Made by a program: the position numbers and the translations under genes | Assembly (NCBI RefSeq): GCF_026802175.1 | Contig: NZ_CP113797.1 | Location: 3,387,026-3,451,025 of the forward strand | Origin: Thermocoleostomius sinensis A174 | GTDB lineage: Bacteria > Cyanobacteriota > Cyanobacteriia > Elainellales > Elainellaceae | Direction: 5' to 3' | Length of the DNA: 64,000 bases | Notes under the pieces: model-generated | Seen by the model: the letters and a program-made list of their open reading frames with translations, nothing else | What the model was told of the DNA's origin: nothing | Databases searched by the model: none | Shown: in pieces, positions 36,712 to 43,774 of the stretch | Position numbering within the stretch: position 1 is the stretch's first letter | How the letters are laid out: every line of letters starts with the position of its first letter

Positions 36712-37281
36712 ATGGCTTCTAATCTTGCGATCGCACATTCGTCTACTGTACGACAGTTCAAGTTCAGTCGTCGGGAACTCATACCTTCCGATCGGGTTGG
36801 TTTGTGGCAAATTCATGCGGGCTGGGTGCGGACATTAACTTGGAATGAAGACGGGGCTATTGTCACCCTTGGATTTTGGCATGCTGGTGATGTGGTTGGG
36901 CAACCATTGTGCAATCTGCATCCTTATCAAATTGAATGCCTGACTCCGGTAGAAGCTGCCCCCCTACCAGACGATTATCCATTTTGTCAACAAGCACTGG
37001 TAGCCCATTTACAGCAAACGCAAGAGTTGCTAAGGATCATTCATTACAGACGAGTGGAATTACGTCTGGCGGAATTATTAAGTTGGCTAGCTCAACAGTT
37101 TGGTCGCAAGGTGACCCAAGGATACTTGGTAGAACTGCGCTTAACGCACCAAGATATTGCCGATGTCATTGGCACAACGCGGGTTACGGTGACACGTTTA
37201 TTAAACTTGTTTCAACAGCAACATCGAATCAATTGGTGCAAAGAAGGATGGATTTGGCAAGCCGATCGATTGGTTAGTTAG
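36712..37281 (+). CDS. Crp/Fnr family transcriptional regulator
   Basis: A 189-residue protein. The N-terminal ~100 residues are a shortened effector domain (IHAGWVRTLTWNEDGAIVTL, then FWHAGDVVGQPL). The C-terminal winged helix carries the recognition element LTHQDIADVIGTTRVTVTRL. It lacks the cysteine cluster of oxygen-sensing Fnr and is shorter than NtcA, so the effector is unknown. It stands as a single gene on the plus strand, with a GC hairpin (GGGGC-TAT-GCCCC) directly after the stop. Confidence 0.85.
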   Translation: MASNLAIAHSSTVRQFKFSRRELIPSDRVGLWQIHAGWVRTLTWNEDGAIVTLGFWHAGDVVGQPLCNLHPYQIECLTPVEAAPLPDDYPFCQQALVAHLQQTQELLRIIHYRRVELRLAELLSWLAQQFGRKVTQGYLVELRLTHQDIADVIGTTRVTVTRLLNLFQQQHRINWCKEGWIWQADRLVS

Positions 37282-37432
37282 GGGCTATGCCCCACAGCCG
37301 CTAACGTTGCGACCAACTGATCCTTAAATAGCAAATAGCGCTAGAAAATCAGCCATTTGGATGGGACCTGCTCGATCGCAACCTAGCGTTTCCTTCGATA
37401 GACTAGGAGGGTAGATATTAAGTTATGTAACT

Positions 37433-38389
37433 ATGAATGCCATTACCCTTGGTTCTAATGGCCCTACCATTGCGCCGTTGGGAATTGGTGCGTGGGCCTG
37501 GGGCGATAAGCTGTTCTGGAGCTATGGCAAAGATTACGACAAGGCTACGCTATACGATGCATTTAAAACGGCCCTAGACGTTGGCATTAGTCTGTTTGAC
37601 ACGGCAGAAATTTATGGTTTTGGCGAATCAGAACGACTGCTGGGCGAATTTATGCAGCAAACCGATCGCTCTCGTTCCTCGGTGCACATTGCCACGAAGT
37701 ATTTTCCGCTGCCGTGGCGCTTTAATGCTCAGGCGGTGGCTGATGCTCTCACTGCTAGCTTGAAGCGGTTGCAATTGCCAACAGTGGCACTATATCAGGT
37801 ACACCAGCCGTTTGATTTTTTGATGGGGCAAACAACGCTATTGAACGCGCTGGCCGATGAAGTGAAGCAAGGACGCACCTTAACCCTTGGGGTCAGCAAT
37901 TACTCGGCTGAGCAAATGCGACAAGCCCATCGTATCCTAGCCGATCGGGGAATTGCACTGGCGGTGAATCAGGTGCCTTACTCACTACTAACTCGGCAAA
38001 TTGAAAGCAATGGCGTTTTAGATACTGCTCGCGAACTTGGCATCACAATTTTGGCCTACAGCCCTCTGTCCCAAGGCTTGCTCACTGGAAAGTATACAGC
38101 CGACAACTACACTCCTCCTATAGGGGCCCGCCGACTAAATCCTCAGTTTAGCCAAAGCAGTTTGGAGAAGCTGGCTCCCACCATTCGCTTATTGACAGAG
38201 ATTGGTGAAACCCACGGTAAAACCCCGGCTCAGGTGGCGTTGAACTGGCTGATTGCTCAGGGCAATGTCATCCCGATTCCGGGTGCTAAGAATGGCGACC
38301 AAGTGCGGCAAAATGCAGGAGCGCTGGGTTGGTCGTTGTCTCCAGATGAACGGGAGCAACTCGATCGATCGACTGCTACGAGTCGCTGA
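37433..38389 (+). CDS. aldo/keto reductase
   Basis: A 318-residue TIM-barrel NADPH-dependent oxidoreductase. The catalytic tetrad is visible: Asp and Tyr in LFDTAEIYGFGESERLLG, Lys in IATKYFPLPW, and His in LYQVHQPFD. The NADP-binding end is GAKNGDQVRQN. The physiological substrate is unknown. A strong AGGAGGG lies at 37405, 21 nt before the assigned ATG. A minimal ATG-TAA (start immediately followed by stop) lies between them at 37425, three nucleotides before the gene. No alternative start fits the conserved N-terminus better. Confidence 0.9.
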   Translation: MNAITLGSNGPTIAPLGIGAWAWGDKLFWSYGKDYDKATLYDAFKTALDVGISLFDTAEIYGFGESERLLGEFMQQTDRSRSSVHIATKYFPLPWRFNAQAVADALTASLKRLQLPTVALYQVHQPFDFLMGQTTLLNALADEVKQGRTLTLGVSNYSAEQMRQAHRILADRGIALAVNQVPYSLLTRQIESNGVLDTARELGITILAYSPLSQGLLTGKYTADNYTPPIGARRLNPQFSQSSLEKLAPTIRLLTEIGETHGKTPAQVALNWLIAQGNVIPIPGAKNGDQVRQNAGALGWSLSPDEREQLDRSTATSR

Positions 38390-38440
38390 ACTCATCGGGC
38401 AGGTTTCTCGCGTCTAGCTTCTAGCTGGTCACACCTGCCC

Positions 38441-39622
38441 TTATTCCGCTTCAGCCGGAGCGTTAGTTGAATTCTCTGCACCCAGATGAGCGGGGTTTAC
38501 GCTCCTGAAATACCACAGCACCACCAGCAGCGGCAGCAAGTACTTGTCCCAGGGATAGGCTTTGATCATGAGTCCAGCGTTGATGAGAACCAGCCAGAAC
38601 CCCAGGTTAAATCGTGAGAAGCGAATGACGGCTAGCAACCCTGGAATGTACAGCATGGGCAATTTAAGGATAAAAGCGGGCATGATGTTGACCACCTTGA
38701 TCAGCAGTCCGTGGGCTTGAAACGGCGGGAAAATGATCAACAGCAATAGCAAGACAAACGCCAGCACGTAATTTTTTTCCCGTAAGAATCGATGCGGCTT
38801 CCATTGGCGATCGAAGAGAATCCACTCTGGAATCACAAAGTAAATCCCTAAACAAGCAAGAGAATATAAACTGGCGCTTAAGTCCACCAGCCATAGCTGT
38901 TTCTGTACGGTTGGAACGGGGATAGCTGTGTTGGAGATAGCACTGGCGGGCGTTAAGCCATTAAACAACAGAATCCAACCGCCGATTGTGGCACTAGCCA
39001 GCAACGGAGCTACCCACCTAAATTTGGGCCTGAGGCCAGTTTGCTTGACCGTCAGCAGAAATTCGTGGGTGGCGATCGCCACTGGAAAAGCCAGCATGTA
39101 TTGCCGTGTAGCAATGGCCAACGCAAACATAACGGCGCTCCACCCATGTTGCTGGCGTTGATAGAACCAACAGCCGAAAAACACAAAAAAGGCTGCCATG
39201 ATATCGGTGTACAGATAGCCACTCAGCAACAAATAATAGGGAAATATCAGTAAGCCAATGGCTGCCAGTAACGACGTGGTTTTCTGGATGGGATGGGAAG
39301 TGCCAATTAGCCACACGATGGTCAGCGACAACCCAACATTGAGCAACCGTCCCACGACAACGCCACCTTGAAAAAGGTATTCCAGCATACCAAATATCAC
39401 AAACGGCAGCGGAGTATTGAGAGCGCCATAATTCTGCAATTGATCGATTGTAGGAAGCAGGCGGTGGCTGAATTGTAAGCTTACTTCCCAGAAATGAGGT
39501 TCGTCCCAAGTCAGCGGAAATTGAAGCCCTTCGAGATAGACGAGTAATCCACCATAGAGAGCAGCTAGCAAAACAACAAAGCAAAATCGAGGTTTAGACG
39601 CAATAGCATAAACCAGCTTCAT
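38441..39622 (-). CDS. GT-C-fold membrane glycosyltransferase-like protein
   Basis: A 393-residue protein with about ten membrane helices. After TM1, the loop LTWDEPHFWEVSLQFSHR carries an Asp-Glu pair placed like the catalytic acidic motif of GT-C enzymes. A later loop reads ALAIATRQYMLAFP, reminiscent of the RQ motif in ALG10/DIE2-type glucosyltransferases. If so, it would transfer sugar from a polyprenyl-phosphate donor at the outer face of the membrane. The family name is an inference. The ATG at 39622 starts MKLVYAIASKPRFC. Neighbours are an aldo/keto reductase and a tRNA; a polysaccharide flippase lies 0.5 kb upstream on the same strand. Confidence 0.6.
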   Translation of the reverse strand: MKLVYAIASKPRFCFVVLLAALYGGLLVYLEGLQFPLTWDEPHFWEVSLQFSHRLLPTIDQLQNYGALNTPLPFVIFGMLEYLFQGGVVVGRLLNVGLSLTIVWLIGTSHPIQKTTSLLAAIGLLIFPYYLLLSGYLYTDIMAAFFVFFGCWFYQRQQHGWSAVMFALAIATRQYMLAFPVAIATHEFLLTVKQTGLRPKFRWVAPLLASATIGGWILLFNGLTPASAISNTAIPVPTVQKQLWLVDLSASLYSLACLGIYFVIPEWILFDRQWKPHRFLREKNYVLAFVLLLLLIIFPPFQAHGLLIKVVNIMPAFILKLPMLYIPGLLAVIRFSRFNLGFWLVLINAGLMIKAYPWDKYLLPLLVVLWYFRSVNPAHLGAENSTNAPAEAE

Positions 39623-39815
39623 ACGTTAAAAGCCTGCCAGCTTCAAAGAACTTCGCTTCTACACAATCCTGATAAGATTTCGAATTTCAGGAAACATTTG
39701 AGGAGAGGTGCTTGCCGTTGGGGCGAGTCAAAGCACAAACCGCTCCCTCAATTAACCTCAGCCAATCAGAGCAAACTGAGGGAGATGGGACAACTCCAAG
39801 GATAGACATATTAAA

Positions 39816-39907
39816 CGGAGAGGGAGGGATTCGAACCCTCGGTACGGACTTTCGAACCGTACAACAGATTAGCAATCTGCCGCTTTCGACCACTCAGCCA
39901 CCTCTCC
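39816..39907 (-). tRNA. tRNA-Ser(GCU)
   Basis: The minus strand begins GGAGAGGTGGCTGAGTGG and ends with CCTCTCCG, giving a perfect 7-bp acceptor stem. The T-loop GGTTCGAATCC and anticodon loop ATTGCTAAT (anticodon at 39871-39873) are clear. The 92-nt length with a long variable arm is class II, typical of tRNA-Ser. CCA is not encoded. Confidence 0.95.
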
Positions 39908-40079
39908 AGAGGTTAGAGCTTTATCATCATAGCAAAAAATTGCCTAGGAGCAAGATAGAAATACAAGAAGTGCGAGAAGCCGTGGACAAATCGATATAAA
40001 GAAAGATGGCACGGGCTGATTGACTGACACACCTCGTACTGCCTTCACCTCAATCTCTCCTGCGGCTATATAATGTAGA

Positions 40080-41444
40080 TTAAGGTGTCAGATTGGGACG
40101 CAGGGCCGCGACGATCGAGGGGTTGATGCCGAGGTATTTCACCACTAATCGATTGAGCCACACGTTCCACAGGATCATCGATAGGGCAGTGGCCACGGCT
40201 GCGCCAAAGGTGCCCAGTATGGGAATCCCGATCAGGTTGAGGCTAACATTAATCAGCGCACTACAGGCAAATACAAAAGCGCATTGATTTTGATGTCCTG
40301 TCATCATCAGTAAATATCCGACCGAACCGGCACCTACGTTGACTAATTGCCCCAGCGACAAAGCCAGTAGAGACCATTTCGCAACAACAAATTCTGAGCC
40401 AAACAGCGATAGTAGTGGATCTGAAAAAACGAATAGACTGATTGTGACAATGAATGCTGGATAAAACATCCATCGAGCAATGATAGAAACCAACTGCTGA
40501 AGCGTGTGACGATCGCCTTGAGCATAGAGTGTACTAAACATTGGGGCTGCGATTGCATTGATAGACGCCAAAATAAAACTGACCCACGTTGCAGTTTTAA
40601 ACGCCGCCCCGTAAATTCCGACTGCCTTTGTTCCTAGCAATGCTCCAATCATTAAGGTATCTGTTTGGTTTAACACAATAAAGGAACCATCAATAAACAA
40701 AAGTGGTAAAGATACTAACAGCCATTGCTTCAATCCAAAACTTGGAGGGCTACTTCGGATCGATGGTAATAAAGCACGTTGAAAAAACCACTGCTGACCG
40801 ATTAGAATGAACACTAGTATGAATCCAGAAATAACGATTGCTGTAATACTGGTGAGTGATTGTTGAGTATAGACCCAGCCAAATGCAGTTCCTGTCAGCA
40901 GCAGTGGAAACATCACCAAGGAGGGAAAGTAGGCAAGTACTATTTGACGAATGCTTCTAGACATTTCTAGCTGTAGTTTTAATAGTGCCAACAGGGGAAT
41001 TAACCAAACACCAAGTAATAGCGACGATCGTAAACTGTTTAAGCTTGTCGATCGACCGACGACTCCAATAATCACTATGGCGATCGCCGCCGTGATTAAG
41101 CCAGCGATGGCTGTTTGCCACCAACTGGTTAACAGTAAACCACGCAGCCGAGACCAGTCTTGCTTGACGGTGTATTCTGGCACAAAGCGCAACACCGCTC
41201 CCGATAATCCCAGTCCTGCCAGCAATGCCAGAATGGTACTCAACGTCATCACATAATCGTAGGTTCCATACTCAGCGGCCCCCATCCAACGAGCCAATCC
41301 AATTTGCATTCCATAGTTGATGCCTGCCCCGGCCGTTTGAATGAGAAGAGCCGCACTCGCTCCTCGAATCAAGGTGGCAATTAGGTCAGGGTGCTGAAGT
41401 TTCTGCCAAAGAGTTTCTAGCTGGATCAAATGCCACAGTTTCAT
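40080..41444 (-). CDS. polysaccharide flippase (Wzx/oligosaccharide translocase family)
   Basis: A 454-residue protein with about 12-14 membrane segments and the MATE/MVF-like layout of polysaccharide export flippases. LARWMGAAEYGTYDYVMTLS is a typical Wzx-family TM1-2 loop, and GLSGAVLRFVPEY follows. Such proteins flip lipid-linked oligosaccharides across the inner membrane for surface-glycan assembly. The ATG at 41444 begins MKLWHLIQLETLWQKL. The GT-C-like gene downstream on the same strand could serve the same pathway, but tRNA-Ser lies between them, so they are not an obvious operon. Confidence 0.85.
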   Translation of the reverse strand: MKLWHLIQLETLWQKLQHPDLIATLIRGASAALLIQTAGAGINYGMQIGLARWMGAAEYGTYDYVMTLSTILALLAGLGLSGAVLRFVPEYTVKQDWSRLRGLLLTSWWQTAIAGLITAAIAIVIIGVVGRSTSLNSLRSSLLLGVWLIPLLALLKLQLEMSRSIRQIVLAYFPSLVMFPLLLTGTAFGWVYTQQSLTSITAIVISGFILVFILIGQQWFFQRALLPSIRSSPPSFGLKQWLLVSLPLLFIDGSFIVLNQTDTLMIGALLGTKAVGIYGAAFKTATWVSFILASINAIAAPMFSTLYAQGDRHTLQQLVSIIARWMFYPAFIVTISLFVFSDPLLSLFGSEFVVAKWSLLALSLGQLVNVGAGSVGYLLMMTGHQNQCAFVFACSALINVSLNLIGIPILGTFGAAVATALSMILWNVWLNRLVVKYLGINPSIVAALRPNLTP

Positions 41445-41539
41445 GAATTCCCGACGTCGTTAAAGAGCAGATGGTACAGTCTATCTCTCAATGGATCAAT
41501 TCTGCTATGAACCCGGCCATATTTGATCTTGCATTCCGA

Positions 41540-41635
41540 ACCCCCCTCATCCCCCAGCCTCTGCTTCTAGAAAAGGCGCAGGGGGGCGGATCGGAAGTTC
41601 CTCACCCAAAGGGCGGGGGATCGAGGGTGAGAGGG
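41540..41635. repeat. dispersed intergenic repeat, copy E
   Basis: CCCCCCTCATCCCCCAGCCT on the left, CTTCTAGAAAAGGCGCAGGG in the middle and GATCGAGGGTGAGAGGG on the right give an interrupted inverted repeat of the same family as copies A, D, F and G. Confidence 0.6.
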
Positions 41636-41651
41636 CAGATGTCGTGACAAC

Positions 41652-41689
41652 GGTTGCCGGGTTAATAGATGGTTGCCGGGTTAATAGAT
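41652..41689. repeat. perfect 19-bp tandem duplication
   Basis: GGTTGCCGGGTTAATAGAT occurs twice head to tail (41652-41670 and 41671-41689), directly after repeat copy E and 35 bp from the end of the antiporter gene. Confidence 0.9.
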
Positions 41690-41723
41690 CGGTATTTCTT
41701 CTACCAAATTTCTTCCACCAAGA

Positions 41724-43364
41724 TTAGCGGACGCTTGCAAGCGTTTGCTTATCTTCTACAATCAAAACTGGAAACGGACTTGTTTCTAATACGGCTTGAG
41801 ACACTGACCCCACCAACACCTCAGCTAAAGACCGATGGCCGCGTTTTCCCATCACAATTTCGGTAACGTTATAGTCTTGAGCCGTGCGAATAATTTCTTC
41901 AGGAACTGAACCAGCAGTAGTGATAAATCGATGCCGAATATCTGCCAGAAGCTGTTGCGTTTGTTCCCGCAATTTCTCAACTCCTCGAGGATCATGAACT
42001 CGAATGACATGCAACACAATCACTTCACCATCTGCCCGTCGAGCTAAGTCAGCGGCTTTAGACAATACCTGTGTGGATAAGGAAGAGGTATCGATAGCAG
42101 CCAATAGAGTAATGCGACGAGCGATCGCCACTTTGGTAGGATCAACCTCACCCTTTTGCAGCAGCCTAGGGGCAAAGGTTGGAATGGCCCACGCCCCTAA
42201 CGGGGCCGTCACCAAAATCGACAGAGCCGCCAATGCCAAGATTGTTTCACCCCCAGCAATGCCCTGTGCTAGCGGAATGGCACCAATTGCTGCTTGGACA
42301 GTGGCCTTGGCAGAATTTCCTGGCAGCAAAAACAACCGCTCTTTCCATGTCCAATTACTACCCAATGTCGAGAGATACCAACCTAACGATCGTCCCAACA
42401 GGGTTCCAATGGCCAATACTAACAATCCAATCCATGCTGTGTTGCCCAAAACATTCAGTTGAATACTAGCGCCCAGCAGCACAAACAAAATGATTTCGGC
42501 GATGACCCACACACTGTCAAAGCCACCGCGCAACCGTCGCGCCAGTGGGGTGTCTAACTCAATCAAGAAAAACCCGGTGGCCATCACCGCTAAATAGCCA
42601 GAAAAGATCGGTATGTCTTCGGCTAGGACCACCAACAGCAGCGCAAACCCGGCTGCTACTAAGGTATCTTGCACAGCATTTTGAGTCCAGTTTTGTTTGC
42701 CCAGCAGGGAAACCAACATTCGAGCCGTCAGCCATCCTAACAGCACTCCCAAAACAATTTGCAGGACGACCTGAAACGGCAACAACTGCAACGGACTCAG
42801 CGTCACTCCACCGGGAAGGGTGATTCCAGTGGCAGCCGTCTGAGAGAGAATTGCCAACAGCAGACTAAATACCAGCAGCAACAATACATCCGATAGAGCA
42901 CTACCTGTCAAGATGGCATCGGGAATCCCTTTTTGCACGCCCCATCCTAAGCTTTTTAGCCGCAACATGCCAGGTACAATCACGGCCGGAGACTCTGCTC
43001 CCACAATGCATCCCAGTAACAAACCCGTCGCGAAATCAAACTGCAAAAGCCACATCGCTGCCAAGGCTACGGCGATCGCCTCAAACGCTGCTGGTAAAAA
43101 CCCTAACCGTAGGGCCACACTACCCTGTTGAGCCAATTTCTCGCGATCTAGCCCTAACCCAGCCTTCATCAGAATCACCATGACGGCGATCGTTCGGAAC
43201 GAACCCGCTGCTTCCAAGATGGCAGGACTAAGAATATTACCGACTTGGGGCCCCAAGAGAATGCCGACCAGCACCATCCCCACCAATGCTGGAGCCTTGA
43301 ACCGTCGAGCAATTTGCCCAACAAAAAATCCCATCAGTAAAATCCAAATGATGCTTTCTAACAT
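41724..43364 (-). CDS. CPA2-type cation:proton antiporter fused to a universal stress domain
   Basis: A 546-residue protein. About residues 1-390 are a membrane antiporter with ~12 helices (GMVLVGILLGPQVGNILSP, then LKAGLGLDREKL, and GCIVGAESPAVIVPGML). From about residue 400 a UspA-like domain follows (RRITLLAAIDTSSLSTQVLS). It keeps the ATP-binding signature G-x2-G-x9-G-S in GKRGHRSLAEVLVGSVSQAV. Such fusions could let nucleotide binding gate Na+ or K+/H+ exchange. The ion specificity is unknown. The ATG at 43364 is followed directly by TM1. Confidence 0.88.
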   Translation of the reverse strand: MLESIIWILLMGFFVGQIARRFKAPALVGMVLVGILLGPQVGNILSPAILEAAGSFRTIAVMVILMKAGLGLDREKLAQQGSVALRLGFLPAAFEAIAVALAAMWLLQFDFATGLLLGCIVGAESPAVIVPGMLRLKSLGWGVQKGIPDAILTGSALSDVLLLLVFSLLLAILSQTAATGITLPGGVTLSPLQLLPFQVVLQIVLGVLLGWLTARMLVSLLGKQNWTQNAVQDTLVAAGFALLLVVLAEDIPIFSGYLAVMATGFFLIELDTPLARRLRGGFDSVWVIAEIILFVLLGASIQLNVLGNTAWIGLLVLAIGTLLGRSLGWYLSTLGSNWTWKERLFLLPGNSAKATVQAAIGAIPLAQGIAGGETILALAALSILVTAPLGAWAIPTFAPRLLQKGEVDPTKVAIARRITLLAAIDTSSLSTQVLSKAADLARRADGEVIVLHVIRVHDPRGVEKLREQTQQLLADIRHRFITTAGSVPEEIIRTAQDYNVTEIVMGKRGHRSLAEVLVGSVSQAVLETSPFPVLIVEDKQTLASVR

Positions 43365-43774
43365 GTCATCCTTGCCAATAACGTCAGTTCCTCTATGAAG
43401 CTATGAAGCAATGTGACTGGCAGCAGAAAGCTTAATGAAGGCAACAATGACCCACCCTTCCGCTGCAAGTCGGAACAGTAGGAGCCATCAGCCTCTTCAA
43501 CGTAATAGAAATAGCTAACAAAATTCCTTAACGCTGGGCGGTTTCGGCGAGCTCCATCGCCATCTCTATCACTTATAGCATCCTATAGCCGTACGGGGAA
43601 GAAGCGGTGGTGAAATACTCCAATGCAAATGGGCACATCAACAGCGGAGGCGGTTACGGCACGCAATCAAACAAGCTGTTAGTGTCCCCCCATCTGACTG
43701 GAACGATGCTGTCCATTCGCCGGAAGTTCGATCGTTAATAACTGATGCTTCTGCTACCTATCTACGCCATTGCT
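43365..43774. other. 410-bp gene-free region
   Basis: The region separates the antiporter and the U32 peptidase, both on the minus strand. I find no open frame with coding character and no repeat or terminator I can support. It is not related to the dispersed repeat family. Confidence 0.4.

Noticed and set aside
37281-37293. GGGGC-TAT-GCCCC hairpin after the Crp/Fnr gene as a terminator
   Set aside because: The stem is only 5 bp and no T-run follows.
41540-41635. CRISPR array or IS element
   Set aside because: Units are not regularly spaced, spacers are absent, and no transposase is visible anywhere in the window.
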